DNA of 64,000 nt from Augochlora pura (taxonomy: Eukaryota; Arthropoda; Insecta; Hymenoptera; Halictidae), in contig NC_135773.1 of NCBI RefSeq assembly GCF_028453695.1, positions 5,084,001 through 5,148,000 on the forward strand, given 5' to 3'. Shown here piece by piece: positions 38,881 to 50,978 of this stretch. The notes under the pieces are model-generated. The model saw only the letters and a list, made by a program, of their open reading frames with translations. It was not told where the DNA came from and did not search any database. Every line of letters begins with the position of its first letter. The stretch's first letter is position 1. A program made the position numbers and the translations under genes.

Positions 38881-40878
38881 GCTCGCCACGTGTTGCACCT
38901 CGCGCAAATGCGCGCACCGACGTAAACGCCCGGATCCTCGCCGTCGCCGATGATTCCCGTCGCTTTCTCCGCGCGTTCCCCGTCCCCCCACGGGCCTCGG
39001 CATTCCCCCTCTCGTGTAAGGGCCGAAGACATTAAAGTCAATGAGCCCGATGTAAAATCTGAGAAACGCGCTGGATTTTATTGACGCTTCCATCGCGTAA
39101 CATTTCGACCGGTAGTTCCTGATTGTTTTACGGCCTAACGGGAAGGACCCTCGACACACTACCATGCGCCATTACGCGACCACGTTCGCCCTTTATTATT
39201 TTCCATTTAGCCGAATGATCCGAGCCTTTCTCCGTTCCTTTTCTTTTTTGCGACGTTGTAAATACCTGCAATATACTACCGATCCCCCGAGTTATTTGCT
39301 GCTTCCACGGGACGCTCGAATGAAGCTATTCAGCCGGTCGTAAAGAATGTTAATCCCATCTCGAAATCGTCTGTCGACAAGTCCCGGCGATATTAAACTT
39401 CTTTCCGCACACTTTCCCGTTTCCTTTTGTCTCGAGAGAATGTTGCTTTTTCCCGGCTCATTTTTGAGCTGCGATCGTTGATCCTTGCGCGAACAGTGTT
39501 TGTCAGCGAACGGGTCTAAACTGGACTATTCGAAGAAGCCGAAAATGTTATGCGGTTGTTAAAACGATTTCTTAAAAATTATTTATCGCTTTGGTGTCTA
39601 GTATGTCTTAACACTAGAAATACTGAGCCTTAAACACGACTAATGTGTAATGTTTTATAACAATACCAAAACCAAATTTATCGAAGCTCTGTATGATTTA
39701 TATTATTATACATACTTCAATGAAAAAGTGTACATACAAAATTTCTTCTAGAAATACTTTTATAATATCGAGAACTGTATAAGAAAAAATTGGAAACCAG
39801 TTATTGTATGTCAACTGGTGTTAAACAGTATTCTTTCCTTTTCCTTGATAATTATGTTATTCATAATTACATAGCGCTATTGCAAATATCGCAAGACAAA
39901 CACTGGAATCAACGCTACTAATCCTAATACCGAATTGTATACCGAAAGCAACCAAGAAAACGAAACGCGTTCTCACTGATTTATCTCCGTTCCGTCGAGT
40001 TTGGCATCCCATTTCTGTCCGTGCCATTTCAGGACATGTCAGCTGTCAGGCTCGAATAACAACCAATCGCACTTATTTGTTCATTTCGAGTAAGTTTTCG
40101 CAACGCGGTATTTGATTTCGTTTCGAAACGAATTAACAGCAAGGATCGGTTTCGCGGGATCGGAAATCAATGTGCGCTCGAGGAGAATTTGTAATGGAAA
40201 GTAATCAACGCGTCGGAACGTTTTGCAAGATGCCATTCGCGCAATCGACTAATTACAATCTGCTGCCGGCAAGTGCAGGTATTTGTATGTCTTTGGTGGC
40301 CTAGAGTGCAACTGTTTTATATTGTGCTCGTGGCACAGTGACTGCCGTGCAACTTCATTAAAGCCCCGTGCTTACAACATCTTTCACGTTTTCGCGTACT
40401 ACAAAGTCGGCGGAGAGAGGGACGCGAGAGGGGGGGTGGGGGTTTGTCGCTCCTCGAGAAACGCTTGACCTGCACTCGACGGTCTACGGAATTACCGACC
40501 ACGTCGACCAGCATTATAATTGTTCGCCGAACCATTCGATACTTCCACGAACGTAATTCATGGCTATTACGCGGCATGCATTATTACTTGGCCCCGCGAC
40601 TGAATGGCGCAAACTCCGGACTGTTCCAGTTCGGCCTTGCCATACCTCGCGGATTAGACTCGACCAGCAGAGAGAGAGCAGACTTCATCGTGAGCTCCTA
40701 ATCAGCTTTTCCTTTGATCCGCGCCAGCAACAGCGGCTCCAATACTTCTCGAATCCCCGCGTGTATGCACAGAAGATCATAAGCCGCGATCCACGGGCCG
40801 CAGGTGGTAAGCAATCTGGCGCGATTAACACGATCGAGCGCGCGTGTCGAATAATTACTCATTCCCCGTAGCCACGGT

Positions 40879-40901
40879 TCGCTCGCTCGCTCGCTCGCTC
40901 G
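40879..40901. repeat. (TCGC)n tetranucleotide repeat
   Basis: About six TCGC units, followed by one diverged unit. Confidence 0.9.
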
Positions 40902-41291
40902 TCCGCTCGCGTACCCCCGCGCCCGCGCGCGCGCTCGTACACGCTCATCTCCGCGTGTATATTCATGCCGACGTGGTAGTCCCCCGGTCGTGGCCTGCCG
41001 TGTTACGACACGCAAAATCTCGGATACGAGCGAACCACGACGATCGTTTATCGATCAGCGTTCTCATTAAATCGCCCCCGGGTCCCTTGCCGCCCTCTCC
41101 CGCGAGCCCAGCGTATTATAACGCATGGCCGAACGCAGACGCGCGTGCATGCATAATTAAAAATTCGTATCGGGACTGGGCTCGGATGCTTTTTGCATGC
41201 GGTCCGCGATCGTCGATGACGGGGGAACGCGATGATACGGGTTTAAAACGTGTCGTGAATCTGCAAAAAAAAAAGAGAAAGGAAGAGGAGT

Positions 41292-41316
41292 TAGAGAGAG
41301 AGAGAGAGAGAGGGAC

Positions 41317-41368
<52 letters not shown>

Positions 41369-41371
41369 AAG
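41292..41371. repeat. (GA)n microsatellite, longest in the window
   Basis: About 80 bp of AG/GA units with one GGGACAGAC interruption near 41311-41320. Confidence 0.95.
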
Positions 41372-43906
41372 GGAGAAAAACGCTGGCGCGCTCGCGCATC
41401 CACACGTCTCTCGTTCGTGGTCGCACCTTTTCGCCTGTTTTTCCCCGATGATTTTTTTCGTCGAGCCGATTCGATTACACAGAGGCAGAAAGATTGCCCC
41501 GCCGCGCGTTCCATCGGCGTTTGCGCAACGCGCGAAGTGCAGCTGTGCACGTGTATTATGTTAATACGCCGCGCGGTACGCATCGATGTTGCATCGATGC
41601 TAATTCCGTCGAAGCGTAATAATTTGCCGCGCGCGCGGCTCGCCTCGCCTCGCCTCGCCTCGGCACCGCTCGGCTCGGTTACGTTGACCCGCTCGTAATA
41701 GCCGGCGAATTACAGGCGCGTGTGCCGAACGTTTCCCCGACGGGAAACCGCGTTCGACTTGATAATTTTCTATCTTTCGCCGGGTCGGCGGAGTCGCGGG
41801 GGCCCCGGCCGCAACCTATCCATTTACGACTATTTAAATACGTAGAGAGAGCACACCGCGGGCCAATTACGCGACGCAGGCATTTCGTATCTCGGACAAT
41901 GCCGACGGCGGGCCCGGCTGTATCATTACGCCTATATAATAAGTTTCCCGAGCCACGAGTCACGCTGCCTCGCCATGCAAATCTGGGCCCCGTTAGTGCC
42001 TCCGAGTCGTGAGAAAAATACCACGCGAGGTGCTCGCCTGAATTTGCCTACGCGAAACGGCCGCGGAACGAGCAGATAATAGACGTCCGCGGTGAAAAGC
42101 TGAACCAAGACTTCCCTACCGACCGACCACCTTCCCCGAAGCCGCCGCGAAATCTATTTCGTGGTAAGCGAGCGTGGCCGGTAATTAGTACTCGTAAAAT
42201 GGTAGCCGCAACGCGCCGCGGCCGGATCGCCGGCTACGAAAAAGGCTGCCGTTTCCGGCCCTCAAATACTTCCGCTTCGCGCATTCCACAATCTTTAGGA
42301 ACAATGCTCTTCGGCGGTGTACGCATTCGACTACTATTCACGGACCTTGTACCTTTCGAGTTAAACAGCATGGGGGAAAATCATAATTTCCTACTAGTTT
42401 TTAATATTTTTCAACCTCGGAGTTTTCCTCGGAGATTCCATATTTCGAAATGTTTCATTTATATGAACACTATATATTATTTATATATTATTTAAATAAC
42501 TGAAGATTTTTATAAAGGTAATTTTGATTTTAAAAAGCTGCTACAATCTGGACGCCCTTTCAAGGTAGATAAACACTTTTCAAAGGTGAATAAAAGTCAT
42601 TAAAAATCTCGACTATTTCAACCAACATGCATCTGAAAAAAATGTCAGCGCTGAATGCATGAACATCGTAGCAACGTACAGGACGAGTAATTTCGGTTTT
42701 GAAAATTGCGTGATAACGTTCGCTGTATTTTTCCTACGCGGATATCACATATTCATTACTATTTCGGAAACAAATATCACGGTGCGTCGGAATTTTTCGG
42801 GACGTTTTCGAACAAAGGACACAGAAAGGACGAGAAAACCTTTACGAAAAAAATACGTTCAATCATTCGCCGTGAAATTTTCGTAATTTTAAACTCGGTT
42901 CGCTGACGAGTTCGCTAGAAATAAGGTTGGCGGTCATTAAAATCAAACAGAATATTGTAACTATTTCGAACGGTGAGCGTTGCGTCAGTTTACAAACGGA
43001 CATCTGCGCCCGCAATATTTATGAGCGCTATTATCGTCCAACAATAGGAGACGTTATTTCGAGCACTGTCCTGCTATCTTCGATTTTTCAATGACACTTA
43101 ATTGGCAAACATCCTCGGTCACGACCCAACTTTGTTCTCCGTTCCCTCCGTCCCGAGGCTTCTTCCCTGCCACGGCTATCATCCCCAACTCCGCCTATTC
43201 TCCCCATTTTTTCCTCGGTTTCCCATCGCACGGTCTATTGTGTTATTATTATCCCAGTCTGCGTCGCGGTCTCGGGTCCACGGTGTTATTATTATCCACG
43301 AGCGCAGGAGGTCGTCCGTAACTATCGACGACGGGCGGTGACTTAATAATACTTCGCTACGTTAGCCTAATGGGGGCTGCCGAGCGTGTAAGCCCACTAA
43401 TTTACCGCCCTTTTTCTCTCTCTCGGTCTTCATCCCTTCCTCTCTCATTGTCCGCGCGCATCCTCGTCTCTGTCCCTCCACGCCGGAGGCCGTACGAATA
43501 CGATCACCCGTCCGACCTCGTCCCGTCTCATCTCGTCTCATCTCGTCTCCGCGCACCGTCCTCCGTCTTTGTCCCTCCCGTCTCTCACACCCTCGCTCGA
43601 GCTTCCCCGGTATTCTCTTTTTTTTCTTCTTTTTTTTTTATTCACAAACGAGCCGAATGAACGGAGACTGGGCACCCGCACCAGTCGCTACCGGTTCATA
43701 AAAGGCGTGTTAAGCAAATAAATAAATTCTATGGTGGATGGTGGCGGCGGTAACGGCCGCTCGATGCCGGTCTTCAAACGGAGGAGAATAATACGGGACA
43801 GGGCGGAAAGAAGGGCAGGCATTTTCCCTAACGTCGACTTCCATCGGGAATTTATAACGTGGCTGCTGCTTCCGTCGTAATCGGATTTACGCGATCCCGT
43901 AGCGAG

Positions 43907-43964
43907 ATAGAGAGAGAGAAAGAAAGAGAGATAAATAGAGAAAGAGAGATAAAGAGAGAGAGAC
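43907..43964. repeat. Imperfect (GA)n microsatellite
   Basis: Purine-rich GAGA/AAAGAGA tract with ATAAATAG interruptions. Confidence 0.85.
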
Positions 43965-44809
43965 CGCATTCATCGCCCCTCCGTTCAGGATCGGCGCGAG
44001 CAGAGAGGGTGCGCGGCTATTCTCACGATTGATCCTGCTTTTTAAAGCTGTTTACGGTGCCGTCGATGATAAATCCCGACGCGATGCGCCGCAGACGCGG
44101 AGGGAAAAATCGCGGCTAACCCCGCGCGCGCGCGCGCGCCCGCCGAGATCCGATCGCGGCCGAGGTGCACGCGAGAAAAAGCGGTCGGCGCAGACCGCGT
44201 TATCGGTCGCGCGGCCGCGACGCAGAACGCGAAACCGTGTGTAAACACGACGCCAGACAGTTTGTCTCTGCGCCGGGGAAACGTCGACGGCCGCGGCGAG
44301 GGAAAAAAAAAACACGCGCTCACAATAATTACCGATCAAAGAACAGCTTGCCTTTGTTGGCATACAGCGGCGCCCGTTGTCGCATAGTATCGGTGGCGAT
44401 AAGGCGAACGAGAAACGGGGAGCAGCGCGCGGCACGGTGGGAAAAAGAAACACGAAGGAACGGGGTAAAGACCAGAAGCCATGGGTATCGGGGAGAAAGG
44501 TAACGGCGAACGCGTGTCAAAGTCTGCGAACGGCAGAGATAAGCGCATTATGAACGCGACTGGTAGAAGACTGTCGTCAATACGATAGATACATGCACGG
44601 AATGTATCGGGGAATACGAAGGCCGCTAACGGTCGGGGTCCGCGCTTGTCTGCGCTCCCTGCTCGTACGATGGTAACTACTTAACGCTTTATCGAGCACG
44701 ACGAAACGGTGACTACTCAGTTTCGAAAGTTCCGAGCCATGGGAGGATCCGATAACGATCGTAAAATTTCCGCTCTCGTCGCGACAATGGCCACCCCCTT
44801 TCTCGCTCC

Positions 44810-44812
<3 letters not shown>

Positions 44813-44842
<30 letters not shown>
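44813..44842. repeat. (CT)15 microsatellite
   Basis: Perfect CT tract within a pyrimidine-rich stretch. Confidence 0.95.
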
Positions 44843-44845
<3 letters not shown>

Positions 44846-46055
44846 TTCACGTTCCATCTTTCTCCCTTTCCTTTTCTCCGTCTCTCGGTCTTTTCTTCTC
44901 CCCTTCGCCACGAGCTTGCGTCTTTGTCTCCCTTCACGAACGGTCGGAATAATAACGGAGCCCGGGTAGGTTGTGTGCGCACGACGTAGGCATACACAGA
45001 GCACGTACACTCCCGGGAGAAGTCTTTCGAGCGAGCATAATGGCCTCAACACACCTACGCTCGATATCTGCATACGGGGTGCGCCGCAAGAACGATCGTT
45101 GCCTCCTTGAACGAGCAGCAACGTGGCCAGCGAGCGATTCTCCTCTAGCCGGCACCGAGGCACCGAGACAATACACCGTTTATCTTCGATCTGTGCCGGA
45201 GGAAGGAAAGAGTGGTCCTGGCTCGTACATCACGCGGAGCTATGGGAGCCGATAAATTACTGTTAGGAAACCTGGTAAACCGGCAACGAGTGTACCTCCG
45301 CTTTTCAGATCGCTATTACGCGGGTAATGCTTCTTTGCCTCCGCCGGTGACAGGGATAAGGGGGAGTTCCCGTTCCCTTCCACGGACGTCGGATAAACGC
45401 ATTGAAATCCGGCCGGGCGGAGTATATGATTATTTTGTTCGACGTGAACGACGATTGAATCTCGAGAGGACAGATAGCTGCGGCTCGGGCATCTGCTTTG
45501 CGAGAAGATAGTCGCGACGGACTGTGTTTCTCGGCTTCCTCGGTGTCGTCTCGGTTCGAACCACTGTTTTTTCGTTTCTATGCGCTGCAGATTATTTTGC
45601 GAAAAAGTATCTTATGTACGAAGACTGATTCGAGATCAGAGGAATAATTTGTTACTGATTTTCTTTGCATCACGTGGATAAACTGGGATAAATACGATAA
45701 AATTAGATGAACGGGGGAAGGATGGAATACAAATTTTTTCCTTGACGAAAATTAATCTTTGTTTAAAATCTTTTTGTGCCAAAAGATACTAACAATTACT
45801 TCAGACAATGTTAAACACTACGTCCACATTGAAATTAAATAATTTCAATATGGAAGAAGAATTTCTGTAAGATATACAATTCGCATCGAACGCTTCAAAT
45901 TGATCTTAAATTGCAGAAAAATAAATGTAATTTTCAATATGTTATAATATGATATATATGTTACGATTAAATGTGATTAAACTAATAGTATACACACCAT
46001 AATCTCAAGTTCAAAATATCTAGGACCCCTAAAATATTTGACGTTTTATTTACAG

Positions 46056-46184
46056 TCCGGTTATGGTTATAAGCGGCCTCTACCAGCTCTGATGACTCCG
46101 ATACCATCTGCTTCGGTTTTGGCAAGTCCGATACAATCTGTTTCCGGTCTAATGACTTCATTACGACTGATAAGATTACCGTAG
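46056..46184 (+). CDS. Possible 3'-terminal exon, 42 residues (unrecognised)
   Basis: An acceptor ACGTTTTATTTACAG (AG at 46054-46055) opens a frame of 42 codons ending in TAG (46182-46184). The peptide begins SGYGYKRPLPALMTPIPSAS and ends GLMTSLRLIRLP. It is Pro/Ser/Leu-rich with no membrane segment. The middle contains two imperfect 30-bp direct repeats (TCCGATAC at 46097 and again at 46127), so part of the exon arose by tandem duplication. An AATAAA lies 214 bp after the stop (46398-46403), fitting a 3' UTR. The starting phase (0) matches the donor phase of the exon candidate at 38 kb on the same strand; linking them is speculation. It could also be chance in AT-rich DNA. Confidence 0.25.
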   Translation, partial: SGYGYKRPLPALMTPIPSASVLASPIQSVSGLMTSLRLIRLP

Positions 46185-46397
46185 TCCACTTACAGTCTAG
46201 TAAATGTACTATACTGCACCATGTAATTTGTAGTGCGTGTAATTTAGCTTTGTATAAGCTAACGAATTTTCTGCATCGATTACGCGAAACAATAGTCGTA
46301 TAGAAAATATTGTTAACGCCAAGTATACCGAAATTTAAAAATAACTAGCTTGTAAAAATGATAAGATTATTGAAACGTTTCAGATTATCCGATACCC

Positions 46398-46403
46398 AAT
46401 AAA
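46398..46403 (+). terminator. Possible polyadenylation signal
   Basis: AATAAA, 214 bp downstream of the stop of the candidate terminal exon at 46.06-46.18 kb, in AT-rich DNA where such hexamers are frequent. Confidence 0.2.
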
Positions 46404-48008
46404 GAACTTTATCGGATTCAATGCTCGTTCAATGATTGTAGAATAGAAAATGTGAAATCGATCTTTTGAAAATTGTATACCTGTCCATTGACATTCTAGA
46501 ATCCTCTCAATTGCTGCTGTTTTAACATTAAATATACAGAGCACCAAAAGTGACTAGCGTATATTGTTTTAGAACGATGGAAAGCTTGAATGTATTTAAA
46601 TATTTTACTATTTTCCTTATGATTTTCGTTTGTATAAGGATATTGATTCAATCATTTTCTATGAAAGAGTTTTCGCTAATTGTTGTTAAGCAACATTAAA
46701 ATAAAAACTGTAAAATCGGTCATCTTGTTCACATATATTCGTCATTATCAATCCAGTGCGGTCGTATTTCTTCAAAGCCATTTATTATATAAAATTGAAA
46801 TATATCATTGTATTACATATACCTAAACTTTAAAAAAGGATTAATAAATTTTCTTACCCTATTAATCTTGCATGTTACGTATTACTGTCCAGCGAAAATT
46901 AATTCCAACCACATGTATATAAACTTAACACGATCGCAATGGGTTAATATCGAAAGCAGTGTTCCGCTTGTTGTGACTACCCGAACGTCAGATACAGTAT
47001 CACAGAATAGCGTGTTTGTTGAGTTTCGAGAAGAACGCGGTTGCGGGAACAAACGATCTATATCCGAGAAAACGCCCTTCGCCTCGCTGTTATCATTCCG
47101 CATGATACGGTAGCATCAATATTATCTCGGGAAGGTAGGTAGTACGACGCGCTCTACGATCCCTCCGTAGCAAGATATAAATAGTGAAAACGTTCTTTTT
47201 ACGCGTTTACTTGGCCCCGCAAAATGCTCGGATACGGGCGCGCGCGCGCGCGCGCGGGGTTTCCGGTTGCCTTGTACCATCCGATCTGATTTAATTTTAC
47301 ATCCACGGGAACCCGGTCGAAAAGCTTCCACGGCTTTTCGTGCAATCTTCTTCCCCGGGTCGGCGTTTCCTTCTTCCCGGGTCGGGCAATCTCCTTGTGC
47401 CTCCTCCCCCCGCCCCCTCTCCGCCCCACTCCTCCGGTCACGACGCTCCGTAGGAGTAGCCGAATCGGATGGCAGTAAATAACGAGAGGTCCTCGAGAAA
47501 CTCGAACCAGCCAGGGAGAGTTTGAGTGGCCGAGAAAGCGTAGGTATACGCGATCGACCAGCAGCGGAATCGAAATTCGATGCTGCGCCGAACACATGCC
47601 CTTGTATTTAGGGGTTAGTTTTCAGCCTGGAATAGCAGAAGAAGCGGTCCCGACAACGGTCCGAGAGGGATAACGGTCCCGTCTCGAGTTTCCGCGCACG
47701 ACAAACCAGCGCGTTTCTTTTCTTGCCGCGATGCCCCGGCCACCGATAGATCCCGCAATCCATTATCCTCGAACAGGAAATATTTTCTCGGGCCGCGGGA
47801 AACATTTTCGGAGATCCACGATACCGGCGTGCGCTGCGATCGATATCGATCGCGACAGGAATTGTACTCGTATCGTACGATTCTAAGGAAGTTGTTCCGT
47901 TCTTAAAAGTTTCCAGTTATGCATATCATCGACTGTGAACGAACTCGACGAGCACCGATGGTCGAGAATTAAAATTTTTTAAATATTTTTCTTACGTTTA
48001 TAGTTGTA

Positions 48009-48197
48009 GCATCGATGGACAGCTGAGATTCTTCCTTTTAAAACGAGTCCAAACACGATGGAAATCGGCGGAAGTGAAGCTATTCTCGTACTAATTAACA
48101 AGCAATTTATAATGGTGAGATCATTGTTAAAAGTAGTCCGATTTATAGCGTGTTTGAACTCATTTTAATCGGAAGAATCTCAGCTATCCATCGATGC
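48009..48197. repeat. 189-bp foldback (inverted repeat) element
   Basis: Arms 48009-48068 and 48138-48197 are both 60 bp and match in inverted orientation at about 52 of 60 positions with no indel; the loop is 69 bp. The outer end is GCATCGATGG, followed by AGCTGAGATTCTTCC in both arms. Flanks show no obvious terminal duplication. Three of the eight mismatches are C opposite A on the plus strand, so they become G:U wobble pairs in a minus-strand RNA. It could be a small non-autonomous transposon (MITE) or a hairpin-RNA or microRNA-like precursor. I do not recognise it as a known insect microRNA. Confidence 0.85.
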
Positions 48198-48802
48198 CAA
48201 AATTTCGAAACTAAAGCGCAAGTTATTTCAAATAAAATATCCTTTCTCACGTGTATATTTTGTTCGGTCGCGAGATCCTATTAGCATACGCCCGTCTCTT
48301 TTCATTCTACATAAAACCACGAGTCACAGTGATTTCTTGTAAAATTAATCGTGCGCCGCCGCGTTAACTTTTATTCCATCGACGCACCTCCAACGTTTAC
48401 GCATCTCCCGCGGTTGAATACGACTCCGATGAACTCTACCATTCACTTAACTGTTACTCGCCGCGAGGAAAAGGGAGAAAAAAAAAGAAGAACCGCGCCG
48501 CTTAAACTACATCTCCTTTAACTTAATGGTAATTACGCATTTCACGAGATCCGTAACTAGCCGTGCTGGAATTACGCCGGTAGCCTCCGCTGAACGTAAT
48601 AATAATGTAATCGTCTGTTAAGGACCGCCTTATAATTACGGCTTATTAATGATTCCGTCGAATAGAAAAGACACTCGCCGGTTCGTGACAGCGGAGAGCG
48701 CGCGGCGGTGCGCTCCGTCGTGTCTCGGTTCGACAACAAAAAATTATACTTTGCATAATGTATCTATTCCCGGTTCAAGAGTTATTAGGGACGGCGAGAG
48801 CG

Positions 48803-48852
48803 AGGGAAGAGAAGAGAGAGAGAGAGACAGAGGGAGAGAGGAGAGAGAGAGG
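48803..48852. repeat. Imperfect (GA)n microsatellite
   Basis: GA-rich tract with GACAGAGG interruptions. Confidence 0.9.
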
Positions 48853-49062
48853 TAAAATATCAGAGCGAGAAGGGAGTTCGATGTAGGTACTACGCGAGCA
48901 TTGATACCCCCGCTTCTGCGGTTATGTACTACATCCATTAAAGCCATATGCACGTGCGAAGGTACCGACGATGGCGAGGGCAAGTTTGTACGTACCTGAC
49001 GCTAATACGTTCCGCTCGCATCTGCATAAGGCAACACGAGCCAAGAAGGGACGACGCGCGAG

Positions 49063-49115
49063 GGAGGGAGAGAGAGGGGGGGGGGGGGAGAGAGGGAGAG
49101 AGGGGGAGAGAGAGA
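49063..49115. repeat. Purine tract, GA units with a G run
   Basis: GGAGAGAGA units flanking a run of about 11 G. Confidence 0.9.
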
Positions 49116-49503
49116 CAAGAGCCACCTGAAAGCTCGACGAAGATCGTTCAGACCGGTACTAATTATTTCGCGTTTCTTACACGCTCGTTAGAGTTTCTTA
49201 TATTAACGGGGCACGCCGCGAGGCGAACAGAGAAAAGACGAAATAAAGCCGGAAAGGGGGGCCGCGGAAGAAAGAAAGAGCGATTTCACCGAGCGATTGA
49301 TCGATTTCTTGCCCGCGAATCAGAAGCTGCTAGGCAAGTCTCCGCGATTTTTTTCTACCGTGGAACTCGTTAAAACCCCGCGCAACACTTCGCCGGGCTA
49401 TTAATCTTTCGCAATCGATAACGATCTACGAACCGCGTAACACGACGGTTTCGTCCTATTTACTTTAAGTCCATCTATCAAATCGCGCGCCCCGTCCACC
49501 CCG

Positions 49504-49521
49504 CCCCCCCCCCCCCCCCCC
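49504..49521. repeat. Poly-C run of 18
   Basis: Homopolymer C followed by CTCCCTCCCC. Length may be unreliable in an assembly. Confidence 0.9.
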
Positions 49522-50443
49522 TCCCTCCCCGCCCTTCTTTCTATTAAATCTTCGGGCTGCTCCGCAACGAGAAACCGTTTATTACGTTCTTTCCGGTTCT
49601 TTCGTCGACGATTACCGAGCCACCGATTTCATTTGATCGAGCGATAGAACCCCCCCGAGCGACGGAGTCCCGTAGCCGCGCTGCGCGCGGTCTTGTTGCG
49701 GAAAGAATCGGCTCCGCTCGGGTTTAACGGTTAATATTTCCGGTTATTATTACGAGTTATTAGCGGTTAATATACCGAGCGGATTAATGTTTTATCTGCT
49801 CGTTTATCTGCCGTTGTCGGGAAGGTGTCGGGCCGATAATTGCCAGAAATAAAACCGAATCGAGCAACGATTCCGCAATAAATATTTATTTTGAATAATG
49901 TCCGGACTTTGCATGTCTCGACGGTTAGATTTTTTGCGGAAAAATACGCGCGCGCCTTCGAGTGGAAGTTGGCGAGCGCCGCGTTTCGATAGCTTATTAG
50001 CGGTAATCTCTACGCGTATCTCGACGCTTTAAGCGTTTTGCCGTACACGTAGATTAAGATAGCAGGAGAAATAAATTTTCCCCTTTCACGTTTTCGGATG
50101 AAGGTAACGTTTAATAAGAACTGCGCCTTAAAAATTTACGACCGTTCGTTTAATAAGCGATGAATCCAGTCTCTTTGTTGCCGAAGGACGTTGACATCGT
50201 TTTGGGGGGAACCTTTAACCTGGTTTCGACGAGTATACTCGTAGCGAGGATGTGGCGATATTTTGGTGTTACGGCGAGAATAAAAGTTTAAACGAAAACG
50301 TATATTTGGAGGCCGTGCGAAATGAAACGAATAAATAAAGAATATAATATTCGTGATTGCTTTCTTAATTTTTCATCATTGACTCAGATAAAAACTTTGA
50401 AAGACAAGAGCTTTTTTATTTTTAGTTTGCCACTCTAGGTATA

Positions 50444-50483
50444 TTAGTCATTGTCTAGTAGACTAGCCTTCCTGTCATCTAAA
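50444..50483. repeat. Dispersed 40-bp element, copy 1
   Basis: Starts TTAGTCATTGTCTAGTAGAC and ends GTCATCTAAA. It aligns without gaps to 63871-63910 at 32 of 40 positions. The core GTCTAGTAGAC is an 11-bp palindrome about a central G. Confidence 0.6.
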
Positions 50484-50952
50484 AAAGCAGTTAAAATAAT
50501 TTAGAACGGTTTAAAAAAAGAAATTATTGCGTTTTAAAATGCACCCAAATATTGATAATAGTCCCTATACATTTAATATCCCCGGAGTTATTTAAATGAC
50601 CAGCTTTCGGTAAGAGCCGCTCTGTACACCGCGGAGGAAGCGAGCGGAGTAAAAGTTTTTGTTGCGAGCAGACGGCCGGAAGATCCGTGAAATCGATTCT
50701 TTCGTCGGCGCAGCCATAGATCGTGAGAAACGCGATCGAACACGGGTCGGTACTCGATCCTCCTCGCTCGCGTGCTCGCGCCTCGCCATTCCCGCGGCGC
50801 AACAGTAATTAAGGGAAGAGAAAGAAGGTTATTAACGAGATCGAGCGATAAGAGTGGACGGTTCGATCGAATTAACGATGTTACACCGACTCGCCGTAAA
50901 CGTACACGCGAGAGTATCACGTATGGCGGTAGCGAGTCGAGCGGGGTCGGGC

Positions 50953-50978
50953 GGGGGGGGGGGGGGGGGGGGGGGGGG
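50953..50978. repeat. Poly-G run of 26
   Basis: Homopolymer G on the plus strand, potentially G-quadruplex forming; exact length is uncertain in any assembly. Confidence 0.9.

Larger units (their letters stand above)
38187..46055. other. Non-coding: GC-rich block, microsatellites, AT islands
   Basis: 38.2-39.1 kb is extremely CpG-rich and gives long Arg-rich frames on both strands, including a 286-codon one that I read as compositional. AT-rich islands lie at 39.5-39.95, 42.4-42.9 and from 45.6 kb on. GA/CT tracts are listed separately. No supported gene. Confidence 0.55.

Noticed and set aside
38093..38953. 286-codon plus-strand open frame
   Set aside because: Beyond the donor at 38187 it is dominated by Arg in extremely CpG-rich DNA, and the opposite strand has equally long frames; no domain or conserved-looking segment. 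Only the first part overlaps the exon candidate, in a different frame.
40844..41698. 284-codon plus-strand open frame
   Set aside because: It runs through the TCGC and GA microsatellites (Arg-Glu repeats) and is otherwise Arg/Ala-rich, so it is compositional.
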